From the NCBI GenBank assembly GCA_963978895.1, contig OZ022239.1, forward strand, positions 32,432,473-32,496,472: a stretch of DNA of 64,000 nucleotides, given 5' to 3'. This DNA is from Erpobdella octoculata. Its lineage: Eukaryota > Annelida > Clitellata > Hirudinida > Erpobdellidae. Shown here piece by piece: positions 22,192 through 35,700 of the stretch. The translations under genes and the position numbers were made by a program. Under the pieces are notes generated by a model. It ran no database searches and was not told the DNA's origin. It saw only the letters and a list, made by a program, of their open reading frames with translations. Position 1 is the stretch's first letter. Every line of letters begins with the position of its first letter.

Positions 22192-23747
22192 ATGATGATT
22201 TTACTCTATTTAGTAGTAAGGATTATAGCGTTCAGTGATTATGGAATTGAGTCTCAAGATGTAAGTCTATTCACTGCATTGAACATAAAAAAACAACGCT
22301 ATCTGCACTAATGTTACAGGAATAGATGTCAAATCCTTAAGAAAAATTTGTGAGGCCTGTGATAGAACAGGATATGAAACAACCTCTAGTGGAATAACAA
22401 GAAATGACGAACTGAACTGCTGTCTTGAATGTTTTTATCATTCCAACTGTTCCAGTGTGCAAATTGCCGTTGATGATAATTTGGAAATCTCGTGCCAATT
22501 TTATCCCAATTTGCCAGAATTTGTTACTCAAAAAATGAGTGGCTGCCGAATATATTCAAGTCGAAGTTGGTCATCAATTATCTTTCACCCAATAAAAATA
22601 TTCATTGAACTAATGCTATTTTTAAATTCATTTTTTGTACAATTGTGAATTTAGATATTTGTCGCTTGAACATCAGCTGCTGGGGATATGATGATGTCAA
22701 TGCCAGAAGATCTGATTCTTTGATAGAAGTATTTGGAGGTGACAAAGTTAATTGCTTCAGTCGAGGAATAAACACAGTCATCTTAAACCCTACAGATTGT
22801 TCGATGCATTCCCTACACAGTTTTGATACTTATTTGAACTACACTGCTGCTTAAACTATGAAAGCATACATGGAAGTGAGTCTGTTCAACATTATACTAG
22901 AGTACGCCGCTCTCAAGGTAGAATAAAAATAGTCACACCAAATTAGCTTTAAATTCTAATACCGATAAATGCGTCACAGTAAAAAAATAACTTGGTCGGT
23001 TTGCTCTATAAAAAGTGTTCAAACAAATAAATATCTTTTTTAATTATGTTGTAGATATTGTATATAATCGGGATGTTATTTAATTTTCACTTTCAAAGTT
23101 TGCATACATGCAAGCAAGCAAACAATACCAACGGGACGGTGAAGTTAATATAAGGCAACGAATACGTTATCTTGCAAACTTGATATGTTACAGTAACAAT
23201 ATTCATGTTAATTAAAATTGCCATGGTTTCTCTTTTGCTACCAAATAAGCTGCTTAGCTGTTATTTATTTAAGGAGCTGTCAGACGGTACAGTTCTTCTT
23301 GGGCAAACGTACGACGAAGCAGCGAGATATTTATCCCCGATATATAATTTTTTGGAGTTGCAAGGCTTGAAGGTCAATGATTTGCAAATCAGAAAAAAAT
23401 TAGCTTTCGTTTGGCAGAAAGGTTATCCAATAAAATCAATCGTTCGGATCAGAAATGATTTGTTTCACCACTCAATCCAAGTAGTTCTTGAAAGTGAGCT
23501 TTCAAAACACATTATATAAAATTGTTAGAATTTACAAATCGTTATTTCGTGTTTACTCATTGATAAAATAATTTTTACGTTCGAGACGATAACAACCTCA
23601 CAATATTATACAAAATTTAGTTATATTATAACTAATTAAAAAACCTTTTTATTGTTATTATACCAATTCTGTTAAAACTTGCTATTTTTTTATCCAGCTT
23701 GGAACGTCAGTGATGAGACAATGGTAAACATCAGGCAGGTTTATTGA
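22192..23747 (+). pseudogene. class C PAN-ILEI/FAM3-like gene, divergent and broken
   Basis: The same four-exon plan as class A: 22192-22565, 22655-22875, 23274-23493 and 23698-23747. Exon 1 keeps the cysteine module (DELNCCLEC..NCSSVQI..ISCQFYP..CRIYSSR) but needs a one-base shift at an A-run near 22290 to join the start (MMILLYLVV). Exon 2 keeps RLNISCWGYDD, SRGINTVILNPTDC and SFDTY but has an in-frame TAA at 22852-22854. Exon 3 (TVLLGQTYDEAARYLSP..KLAFVWQKG) and exon 4 (WNVSDETMVNI) are open. It is much more diverged from A1 than the other class A copies are, so it is an older branch. It may be a pseudogene, or the stop may truncate the protein before the second half of the ILEI domain. 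Confidence 0.78.
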
Positions 23748-24308
23748 TGCGAGCCAATGTCATGCCTAACGGAGGTGGATTTTCTTCACGGAGGTGTTTA
23801 TAAGTTGGCATACTCTATTATAACATTAAGCCAACAAACTTTTTGTTAAAAAAAACTAACTTTGTTTTTATTTTTAAGTGTTTTTTATTTTGTGAGATTG
23901 AAATTTTAGAATAATTTGAAAATAAACAAACTTTTGTTTTGAATATGTGTTTATAAATTTTTTGAATTGCAAATAAAAAAAGATTTTTTTACCGTGTTAA
24001 CCTATGTGCCCAGAGTCAAATATATAATAAATAAAACTTAAAGGTTTTCATAATTCCTTTGTATTTTTTAATTCGGCAGCTTTCATTATTTTTTAAAATC
24101 ATTTTTTTAGCGGTGATTAAAATATAAAAACTTTAACCACAATTTTAATTATATCAGTTTTCATGTTTTTGTTTTTACACACTTTTAATTAACTTGACTT
24201 TTCTGTCTGTCTGTCTATCTGTCTGTCGTCAAATTTTGCAATCGATTTGAAACTAACATTGTATCACATTATTGGTAATGAATACGATGTTACTTGATAG
24301 AAAATACT

Positions 24309-24348
<40 letters not shown>

Positions 24349-24580
24349 AGTAACCTCGTATAAATAGGATATACATATATATATATATAAATTTTCTGAT
24401 TGATTGGACAACATTTAATTAAGTAATTATTTGTGATATTTTTGTTGAACTATTTATTGTCTATGCTAATATGCTCGTTGTTTATGTAGTAAAAATATAA
24501 AAGTGTGTTTTTAAAAAACTTTGTTTTTGCTTCATTGATGTAATGTTCTATACTCTTCAAAGACTAGTGTTAGATTGTTA
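23748..24580. other. gene-free stretch with microsatellites
   Basis: It contains a short CTGT tract at about 24205-24230 and a palindromic (AT)n hairpin at 24298-24356, where TACTTGATA...TATCAAGTA flanks the AT run. No coding sequence was recognised. Confidence 0.6.
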
Positions 24581-24690
24581 TATTTAAGAGACTCGCAAAG
24601 CCCTCAATCGTCACAGCTGATAAACGCTTTTGCATGCCCGAGTTATACCTCTTCATTAAACATTTTCAGATGTAACTATAGTGCCTGATA
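24581..24690 (+). promoter_or_regulatory. conserved upstream block of gene A2
   Basis: This is the counterpart of the A1 block: TATTTAAGAGACTCGCAAAG, then TCGTCACAGC, GCATGC and TTTTCAGATG just before the start. The TATTTAAG at 24580-24587 could serve as a TATA-like element. Confidence 0.45.
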
Positions 24691-24700
24691 ATTTATACAA

Positions 24701-25968
24701 ATGATGAATTTGTTGGTATTAGTAATTTGTTTTTTACAAATCACAAAAATGCTGTCCCCATATGTAAGACAATTTGACATCGTGCGCATTAACGACGAGA
24801 CATTATGCACTTCTAAAAAAGCTGCCAATGTAAAGATTTTAAAAGATATTTCAATTCATAACGATGGAAAACATATGAATTTATTAAAAGAAGATGAATT
24901 GAATTGTTGTCTTGAATGTTTCAACGATAAAAGTTGTTCTAGTTTAAAAGTTATCAAAGATAATTAATCTGCAATCTCGTGTCATCTCTTTCCCAAGATG
25001 CCTACAACTTTGAATAGCAGTTGGAATAATAGTTGTTTGATGTATTCAAGTCGAAGTAAGTTTTAGTTGATTTTGTTAGTTTTCTTAATTTTGATTGATT
25101 AATAGATACAACATGATAAACTCAGTATTTATAATATTTAAATTTTTCATTTCAGAAATGCGCTATTTAAACATAAGGTCATGGGGAATGAACGACAATG
25201 CATCCAGATCTGTATTTTTTTTTTTTGAGATTGTTGGTGGCCAGACTATTAATTGTCAAAACAGAGGAATTAACACTGTTGTTCTTGAACTAGCCAATTG
25301 TACTTTAAATTTTTCTAGAAATTTTGACACATTTGGCAGCGTTACTGACTCACTAAAACTAAAATCATACATGGTGCAAGTAAATACGCTTCTATATCAA
25401 AATAATTTTCCTCACAAAATTATAATAAGTTTTTGTTTAAATTTTTTTATTGCATTTTTTAAATTATGCAACGATTAAACATCTGTTGCTTACAACTTGT
25501 TTGGTCAAGTTATAGTTAATTCAATATTTTATGTTAATATTATATATATACTGTTTGTTTTTAATTTTCTTTCAAGGAGTTGACCGATGAGACAATTTTA
25601 CTTGGACAAACATTCGACTATGCCCAGCGTAATCTGAGCCCGATAAAAAGTTATATGGCATCACAAGGTTTGAATGTCGACAATTTGGTTTCTAGAGGAA
25701 AGATGGCTTTTATCTGGCAAAAAGGAATTCCTGATAAATCGATTATTCAGATTAGAAATGACAAATATCCGCTTTCATTTCAAGTTGCTGTTGAAAGTAA
25801 AACACATTTCATCAGTTTTGTTTATTGAAATTTTTAGTTTTAATCAAAGGTGTGTGTTAAACACAATTTTCCAATATAAATGTAATGTAAAAAGAACTTG
25901 TTTTTTTTATTTTTACAGGTTGGCAGAACGGCAATGAGATAGAAGTAAACTTTATAAAAATAAACTGA
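24701..25968 (+). pseudogene. class A2 PAN-ILEI/FAM3-like gene with one nonsense codon
   Basis: Exons are 24701-25055, 25156-25379, 25577-25796 and 25919-25968, with class A phases and intact GT/AG sites. The start gives a signal peptide (MMNLLVLVICFLQ). Exon 1 has the usual CC..C..C module. The only lesion found is a TAA at 24965-24967, where the paralogues have GAA in a KE(N/S)ESAI context. Exon 2 has RYLNIRSWGMND and NRGINTVVLE; exon 3 has ILLGQTFDYAQRNLSP and KMAFIWQKG; exon 4 has WQNGNEIEVNF. A single clean nonsense codon suggests recent loss or a segregating null allele. Exons 2 to 4 are highly similar to the relic at 910-1204. Confidence 0.88.
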
Positions 25969-25974
25969 CAAGCA

Positions 25975-26215
25975 AACAAGTAAAAGAAAAAACGAATTTT
26001 TTAACACAAACTTTAATTTCAAATACACTCGATTTAGAAATAAAAAATATTTTCAAATTAAGTTTATTTTAATTGAATCAGGTATTGTCATACAATATAA
26101 AGCTATGCTAAAAGTTTCAGCCTCCTAGCTAATCAAAAAGCTGGTTAAATGTTACTTGCAAGATTTGCGTACAGAGAAAGCCACACACACACAAACACAC
26201 ACAAACAGCGATTGT
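25975..26215. repeat. interspersed repeat, inverted copy at 36100-36335
   Basis: The stretch from AACAAGTAAAAGAAAAAACG through ACTTTAATTTCAAATACACT to GCGTACAGAGAAAGCCACAC is found in reverse orientation at 36100-36335. It ends in a CA-rich tract. It begins just after the A2 stop codon, so it may be an insertion in the 3' UTR. Confidence 0.8.
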
Positions 26216-26355
26216 AACCTAAATAAAAGTTTGTAAAAACAATTGCTTGTTTGAAAATGGCTTGTTTAAATCACGTGGGAGACTTTATTGATTTGTTAGT
26301 AGAGATATAAAAAGCACCATTTAATTAAATTTTGCACTTTTTCACAAAAAAACAT

Positions 26356-26562
26356 TCATACATACATACATACATACATACATACATACATACATACATA
26401 CATACATACATACATACATACATACATACATACATACATACATACATACATACATACATACATACATACATACATACATAGATACATACATACATACATA
26501 CATACATACATACATACATACATACATACATACATACATACATACATACATACATACATACA

Positions 26563-26596
<34 letters not shown>

Positions 26597-26604
26597 CATA
26601 CATA
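26356..26604. repeat. (CATA)n microsatellite
   Basis: A tetranucleotide array of about 250 bp with one GATA variant unit. Its three-frame repetitive peptides (MYVC type) are artefacts of the array. Confidence 0.97.
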
Positions 26605-27240
26605 AAAACTTATATATTGATTGTTTGAATATCTTTTAGAAACTTTTTTGTGGCGACTAACCACGCATTAATGCAAACAAACAAGCAAATGTCGATTTAA
26701 ATTTTGAATTCAAGCGATGAAACAAACTGACAATTAACGCCTAACAATTCCGTGTGATTAGTCATTAGTCATGTTTATTTTCTGTTTTGATTTCATACAT
26801 TAGATGTCCGCTAACAACGTTTTGTATTGTTCTATAATAGATGTTTTTGGTTGGTCATATGATCATTTTTTTACGATAAATCCTTACTTTGCATAAAACG
26901 TTTTAAGGCAAATTTTTGTTGTTTAGTTAGCTTTCAGAAGTGCTTTTATTTATTTATTTGTTGAATAATAGGCTTTTTGGTTTCACGTTGTTGTTATAGC
27001 AACAAAAGTTTCCTGTAAAATATCTAAGCCGATTGTTTGTATTGATCAAAAGTCCGTCAAAGAAATAAAACATGGAAGTGTTAAAAGAATACTCTCCTCT
27101 ACTGATTCATAACGGGAAAAAATAGGAGAGCACAGGGCTTAATGATGTGGTCGTGGTTGACATATGATATGCAATCGTATAAAAAAATGATATTCAACCA
27201 GTTGCTAACGTTCATACATACATACATACAGACATAGGAA
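26605..27240. other. A2 3' flank, duplicated from the A1 flank
   Basis: No gene is present. It shares ordered segments with 20560-20870 downstream of A1. A short CATA tract lies at about 27211-27230. Confidence 0.45.
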
Positions 27241-27242
27241 AT

Positions 27243-27400
27243 TATGTATGTTAATAGTTTACTTTGATTTACGTAGTGCAACTGATGCGAAATTTTATAG
27301 GAAACAGAAGAAAAATCTGCTGAAAACACCTTCAAAGCCCTGCACACAGGGCCATCTTTGTTTATTCTTACTTTGATAAGCATTGCAATCGTTTAATTTT
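27243..27400 (-). pseudogene. class B exon 1 relic
   Basis: The minus strand reads NDCNAYQ and, after a one-base shift, RINKDGPVCRALKVFSADF and HYVNQ. These match the end of exon 1 of the class B genes (DDCDAFQ..INKDDVVACRTFKLFS..LFVNRS). No other exon was found next to it. It sits about 1.3 kb downstream of A2 in convergent orientation, the typical A-B arrangement of this cluster. Confidence 0.6.
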
Positions 27401-27831
27401 TGCTGTTCTACTTTTTTGTTTTCATATCGTTTTCATAACTCAACAATGTTTTGATTTTAAACTGAATCAATTTAATCATTGCATTCAGCATTAAACCGTT
27501 TTCATCAATCGTTTATTTCAAGCAATTATAACATTATACAGATTAGTGATGAAAAATGTTTGACTCAACCAAAATAAATTAGAAACCAACATAAATTCAT
27601 ATAGAAATTTAGAAACTAAATAAAAATTTAAAAAGTTTTATTTTGCCAAAAATTTAAATTAAAAAAATTTAAATCGATAAAATAAAAATTTTAAATATGT
27701 TTTCCAAAATGTTTTATTCTTCAAGGTTTAATCTTTTTGAAACTTGTTTTATTGCCCTCGTCTGAAAAAAAAATAACCAATCAAAGAATAAACTAGATTT
27801 GTATAGTTTTTATTTATGGATCGTGCTATAG

Positions 27832-28555
27832 CAGTGGTTCTTAAACTTTTTAGAAACAGGGACCGGCTGTATATTTATGAAGTTGTTAGCGGACCACCAA
27901 TTAGAAATAAAAAATTTTATCTGGCAATCGTATCCAAAATAATGGGAAATTAGAGGGAAAAGCTCCTATAGGGCCTATAATATCCGAATATTTCATTGAA
28001 GTTATTCAAAAATCTAAATATCATCATTTTCTGTTGGGCTGCCTCTATCCGTGTCTGAGTTGTGGCGCTTTGTTGTTTTTTTTACTTTTTAAAAAAATGT
28101 CCAGAGAGGATTGGTGTGCTTTACTCATGTTTTGTATCCTTATTTTTTAATTTAAAATAGAAATTTATTTCATTTTTAAAATTGTCTCATTACAAATAAA
28201 CAAAAATATTCATACGATAGCGTTTTTTAATTATCGCTCAATTCTATCAACAAAGAACAAACAGCTTGCATAAGAATGGTTGTGTTCAGTTGGGTTGCAA
28301 TTTCAATCGCTAGGTGATCGAAGTCGTTCATATGACAATGTGGCGATAATGGGAACTTTAGATCTAGATTCTAGATTGATTTTTTGCAAATTAAGCTAAA
28401 TAATAATTTCAGTGTATAAATATCTTTGAATTTAAAATATATTTAGAATTATTTGTATTTTTCCTGGAATAAGTTGATCAAATTTTTAATTTTTAGTGAT
28501 TGTTTCACGGACCGGTGACGTGAGCTCCGCGGACCACCACTTTAAGAACCTGTTG
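27832..28555. mobile_element. hAT-type MITE, 724 bp, 8-bp TSD TGCTATAG
   Basis: The element starts CAGTGGTTCTTAAACTTTT and ends in an imperfect inverted copy (GGTCC ... TTAAGAACCTGTTG). TGCTATAG is present directly on both sides (27824-27831 and 28556-28563), the 8-bp target duplication expected of hAT. CAGTGGTTCT-type ends are common among hAT families. No transposase was recognised inside. Confidence 0.85.
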
Positions 28556-28862
28556 TGCTATAGCACTCGGTCATGAACAGGAACGTTTTCAGTCCGTGAA
28601 GCAAAACAATGAGTGACGTAGAGTTAGTAAAATTGCAAAGATAAAAACCAGAGCAGAAAGAAGACCAACAGTAAGTGTACAAAATTAATTAAAAGTAGAC
28701 AATCTAAGGCAACAATTAAGAAAATTTTTAATTAAGTTATACAATTAAAATTGAAAAAACAAAGTTTTTAAATGACTCCATATTTGAGAAACATCCAGCA
28801 AAGCAGAGCAAGAGAAGTAGAATAGGTTTTCAAAAACAATAAAACAAAACTATTTAATTAAT

Positions 28863-29920
28863 TTACAAACTTTCTAGAAGAATTTCCATACCAACAGAAA
28901 CGTATTGATTTTCAATAATTGAAATTGTTTCATTTGGAAATCCTTGCTGCCAAACGAAAGTAAATTTTCCCATCCATTTCACTGAAGCAGCATTCATTCC
29001 TTGCGATGCCAAGTAGTTATGCGCTGGACTCAAATAAGAGTAGCAACCGTAAGTGGTTTGTCCAATCAGAATTGTGTTGTTTGGTAATGACTATAGTAAA
29101 AAAACATAAATTTAATTAAAGCAAATAATTACTGTTTGTTTATATACAATTAAATCATGCTTAAATAAATAATTTTCAATAATTGAAAACACCGTTTTTA
29201 AAAGATGTTTACCTTCATGTAAGTTACCAATTTATCAGCTTCGGTAACAACAAAACCAGTACTGAAAGTTTTCAAAGAACGCAAAGTAAAGTTTCTCGGT
29301 TCGAAGATCACAGTGTTTATTCCTTTATCTGGACATTTGACATGTGTGCTTCCTTGTATGCTTATAAACGGATCTAACGTGTTGACTCCATCGTTACCTC
29401 CATTGGAAGTTATTATCAAGCGGCGGAATTCTTTATGACAAATCAAAATAAAAATATTTAAAAAACAAATAACAATAAATAACAAATAATTATAAAATGA
29501 AATTATTATACTTCGATTAACAAACAACTTGCACGCATCGTCCCGAGGAGTAAACAAGACAACTGAGAACAATTTGAAAGTTCTGCATGCAACAACATCA
29601 TCTTTGTTTATTTCAATTTGAAATGCATCGCAATCATCTTCTAATTTTTGACATTCAACTAAACATGGAGAAGTTTTTGAATGTCGGTCGATCACAGCTT
29701 TCTCTGCTTTAATGTTCCATTGAGTTGTTGGGTTTTCTTCGATGATAGCACAAACATTGTTCTTTTCTCCACTGGTGATAGAGTTGTAGGTCAATTTGTT
29801 AAAGACAATTTCATTTTTTGTTGAAACGACGTATTCAAAATTTTCAAACGTTAACAAAATAGAAATAAAGTAAATTGCCTCAACTTTATTTTTGTTTATA
29901 AATATATATCTTACCAACAT
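28863..29920 (-). CDS. class B1 secreted PAN-ILEI/FAM3-like protein
   Basis: On the minus strand there are three exons: 29920-29512, 29430-29213 and 29090-28863 (phases 1 and 0), giving 284 residues without a stop. The start MLVRYIFINKNK is followed by a hydrophobic stretch (AIYFISILLTF) that may be an internal signal sequence or anchor; an unseen small upstream exon is possible. Exon 1 has a PAN/Apple-like pattern (CLVECQKLEDDCDAFQ..CRTFKLF..CKLFV). Exon 2 carries RRLIITSNGGND, DKGINTVIFEP and LKTFSTGF. Exon 3 carries LPNNTILIGQTTYG, YLSPAHNYLASQGMN and GKFTFVWQQGFP, then stops at LLESL with no class A-type fourth exon. Class B is clearly homologous to class A but distinct in its cysteine spacing and shortened tail. 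Confidence 0.82.
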
Positions 29921-30292
29921 GTTTAATTGTTTATTTTTTTAATTTCTACTAAATTTCAGATGCAGCAAACTAAAAAACAATTTTTCTTTCTTGTTCAGTT
30001 TTACCATTTTATAAACTTCTAATTTTTAAAAAAAAATTCATCATTTGTAATACTATCAATCAATTTTGCAATTCTGTGAAAATAAAATAAAAAACCAAAG
30101 TTTGTTAAAAGAACTTTTAACTGTCTCTTGAATTATAAATGACATTTTGATGTCAACTTCACGGTTTTATTCAGTCATTCCTCGAACACATTTGTTCTAA
30201 TATATCATGTTTAAAATAACACAATGAATGATTGACAGCTCCTAAACTTAGCTGTATATTATTCATGTAAGTTATTGCATTATATTATAATC
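29921..30292. promoter_or_regulatory. presumed 5' flank of B1
   Basis: This AT-rich region upstream of the minus-strand B1 gene should contain its promoter. No specific element was recognised. Confidence 0.25.
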
Positions 30293-30558
30293 AGTGTTAG
30301 GTAAATATTTCAAATACATTTTATTTGAAATACGTATTTAAAAGTGTTTTTTTATTTTCATTTGTTAACTTTTTTTTGTTAAAACGTACTTTTGATGCGT
30401 GTTGATGATGTATCAGTATGAAGTGTTAGAAAAAGTATTTTAGTATTTTTGCAGCAAAATACTTTAATGTATTTTGTATTTTTTATTTTGAAAAACATTC
30501 AAATATAGTTATTTACTGCAAAATTTGTATTTTTATTTGAAATACTTACCCAGCAATG
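30293..30558. mobile_element. hAT-type MITE, 266 bp, 8-bp TSD ATTATAAT
   Basis: The left end is CAGTGTTAGGTAAATATTTC and the right end an inverted relative (GAAATACTTACCCAGCAATG). ATTATAAT is repeated at 30285-30292 and 30559-30566. The interior is AT-rich and non-coding. The CAGTGTT-type end and 8-bp duplication fit hAT. Confidence 0.85.
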
Positions 30559-30566
30559 ATTATAAT

Positions 30567-31490
30567 GTAACGTTTTTTGCCCATAAAACGTAAAATTAAA
30601 CAAGCAGTTTTTGTTAACATTGCTTTAAATCTTCTTTAAGTTTAGTTACGCAAATTAAGTTTGAATTTAGCTGTGTAACAATTTTCTATGTTCGAACATA
30701 AGTAATATGTGGCCAATTTTTTTGAGTCTATAGCGCACAATAAACCAATTTTTTTTTATTTATATAAATTATGCAAGGTTTCAACAAATTTTATCACTAA
30801 TTAACGTTACATTACAAATATAAATTTAGATATGGTAGACCTACCAACTGTCGTGTTTGATAAAGTTTGTTCAGGTGCATAATAGCAAAGTGTCGTATAT
30901 GTTTTTAAGGTAATAAACGAACATTTTAGTATGTTTTCATAGAATAAACTTTAGCACTGTACTATAATGGATGAGAATCTTTGTTTTACAGAAGTCACGC
31001 TTTTTGCTTAATTTTGTTACTATTCATAAAAGTTGGAACATTTTAAAACATGTATGACGTCAAAATCAACTCAATAAAACAGAATTTTAGAAACTACTTA
31101 GCTAATGAATGCTAAATTTTAACAACAAAATTTAAGGGGCTCTAAAAAGTTCTTTTCATGATAAAATTAAAATGTCAATTAATCTTATTAGATAGAAAAT
31201 TTTCCAAAGAAAAACAAAGTTAAAAACATGAATTACAAATACGGAGTTGTTTTTGTTTCTATACATATATCATTTCACTTTTGTTTGAAAATAAAGCCCG
31301 TGTTGATGAATGTAGAATAGCAAAATACTGTAAAATTTGTTCCAGTGTTTTCAATATTATTTTGCTATAAAATTCGCCTTATGCGCAGCTCAGAATTTTT
31401 TATTATTGACAAAATATGATAACGAGACTCCGCCAGGTCCCTCATTGTGTTATTGTCGTCTAATTATGATTGCAAAGCTAAATTTTAGCT
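30567..31490. other. gene-free AT-rich stretch
   Basis: No gene or repeat family was recognised. Confidence 0.4.
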
Positions 31491-31935
31491 AAGTTTAGCT
31501 GCAATTTCTTTCTCTAAAAATCCTTGCTGCCAAACAAAAGCAAGTTTTCCAAATAGTATCAAAGTAGAAGCATTAATGCCTGCAATGTCAAGTAGTTATA
31601 TGCTTGATCCAAATACATATTTGTATTTGAATGCATTAATAAGTTATTCGACCAATCAGAATTGTGTCGTCTGGCAATCTGTTTTACCTAAATTTAAAAA
31701 AGAGGCTCAATATTATAATATTAACAACAGCGGTACTAAATGTTTCAAAAAATGCAGAGTAAAATTTTAGGGTTCAGAGATCACATTAATTTGTCAGTTT
31801 AATTCATTGCATTGTTTGAAGATTTGATACATCTGTTTCTTTGTATACTATTAGATGCATCCGATCTTTTGATACGTAGGTCATTGCCTGTGTAGGTGGT
31901 TTTAGTCAGGTGACACATATCTAAACTGTAAATAT
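31490..31935 (-). pseudogene. class B PAN-ILEI relic (exons 2 and 3)
   Basis: Minus-strand remnants of exon 3 (31490-31675: LPDDTILIGR, then ACATATAACTACTTGAC-like DNA and AFVWQQGF) and of exon 2 (31690-31925: DMCHLTKTT, TGNDLRI, DASNSIQ) are in the correct order but full of stops and indels. Exon 1 was not found upstream. The copy lies divergently about 650 bp before class A gene A3. Confidence 0.75.
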
Positions 31936-32140
31936 TAGATGAAAAATTGTAAAAAAATATTATAAATGTAATACAGTGCAATTAAATAGTTACAATAACC
32001 ATACACGTATTAAGAATTAAATTATTTAACTCTAATTTAGATTAGATAACTACGCATCATCACCTTATCCTTTGAGATAAGTATAATTCCAGCAACCTCA
32101 AGTGACTCGATTAAAAAATGCAAAACAAAAGTTGCATTAG

Positions 32141-32525
32141 TCTGCTGATTTAATGATGAGTTGTTATGTACATAAGTGCATATAATGCATTTAATGCACA
32201 TCGTTGTGCATGAATGAACGTCTAACACAATTGAATGCATTTGTGACTTTGGCAACGGCGACTTCGGTCCTATGAAAATGTTGATACTTCAACTCAGGTA
32301 AACTTTTTGTAGTTTATTTGTTTAAATAAGATAAAAAATAAAAAAGGCAGATCTAGATTTGTTTATGTTTTTAGAAATTTAAAAAATAATTTTTTGTGCT
32401 GCTTTATTTTATCTGGATTTTGTAACTTTCTTGTTTATTGAACGTTTTTCAGCAGTTATTTTTGTTATTGAACTTCTTTTTGATAATTAAAATTAACAAT
32501 TACATTATTTTTAATACCGTGTCAG
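32141..32525 (+). promoter_or_regulatory. conserved promoter and 5' UTR exon/intron of A3
   Basis: Bases 32141-32297 are strongly similar to 36821-36966 upstream of A4: TCTGCTGATTTA, GCATATAATGCATTTAATGC, ATGAATGAACGTC, TGCATTTGTGACTTTGGCAA, then AACTCAG followed by GTAAAC, a good splice donor. A matching acceptor (CAG at 32523-32525, before AATTTTA) also recurs in A4. A non-coding first exon ending at 32297, with a 228-bp intron, is the simplest reading. It is supported by paralogue conservation but not by transcript data. Confidence 0.55.
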
Positions 32526-32595
32526 AATTTTACGTTCTACATATTATTATCATTCGTTTTAACTATAAAAATTTGTTATGGTTACTAAAAACAAA

Positions 32596-34856
<2,261 letters not shown>

Positions 34857-34989
34857 CAAAAACACATCAACTATGAATTTGAACTTGTTTGTTATCAGCA
34901 TTTTTATAATTTGATATTTTAATATTTTTCTATTTTTTCATGTTATTAACAATTTTTATTCTAAGGAGCACTTTAAAAGAAAATTATTT

Positions 34990-35330
34990 CAATTTAATTT
35001 TTTAAGCTGCTAAAATGATTTAAAAAATTCCCAGAATTTTAGAAGTTTTTTTTAACTATTAAATGCTGAACTCTAACAACAGGTTTTATGGGCCTGGAAG
35101 AGATTTTTCATCAAAGATCCATAAATGCGAAACCAACGATGCCACGACAATTTTTACATATCCCGATAGCCTACATGGATTTAATGAAATAATCATTAAA
35201 AGTTTTAAAAATAGTAGGGGAGACCGGGACTGTATGCTACAGGGGTTGTATATTACAACTACGATAACTCTGCTAAGAATAACATATAGGTAATAATTTT
35301 TAGCAAATATAATCTTTAGTCCAACCTTCA
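34990..35330. other. short unrecognised ORF region
   Basis: A 76-codon plus-strand ORF at 35063-35293 (contains FYGPGRDFSS) was not recognised. Within it, TAGGGGAGACCGGGACT near 35216 resembles the start of the pogo-type MITE at 2757 and may be an end of a related element. Confidence 0.3.
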
Positions 35331-35384
35331 CCTTTTGATAAACAAATTTAAATTTTTGTGTTGCTCATTGTGATTTTTTGGCGT

Positions 35385-35700
35385 TTTTCACTTTGATTGA
35401 CGTACAACTTGCACGAATCATTCCAATGTAAAAGTGAATCCAATAAAAACAAGTTTGAAACACTGCAAACGATATCACCATCATCTCTTTTTATGTCAAC
35501 TTGAAAAGCATTGCAACTTTTGTCTAGATTCTAACATTCAAGTGCACAGAAAATACAAATTAAATGTTGGTCAATCAAAGTATTTTCAACATCTAATTTC
35601 CACCGAATTGTTTCGTTTTCAACAGTTGAAGCACATGCATTCCAGTTTGTTTTGATGTGGTTGTATGTCAGTATGTTGAAGTAATGTTTTTAAATTGTTC
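35385..35700 (-). pseudogene. class B exon 1 relic downstream of A3
   Basis: The minus strand reads ILTYNHIKTNWNACASTVEN, LIDQHLICIFCALEC, a stop, then SCNAFQVDIKRDDGD and SCKLYVNQS, matching exon 1 of class B copy B2 (ILTYNSIKTNKN..CAVECQKL..CDAFQIKV..CHLYVNES). Exons 2 and 3 are absent. The position, convergent with A3 and about 0.5 kb downstream, mirrors the A4/B2 pair. Confidence 0.78.

Noticed and set aside
26325..26664. Three overlapping minus-strand frames of repeated MYVC
   Set aside because: Artefacts of the (CATA)n array; the repeat length is open in all frames of that strand.
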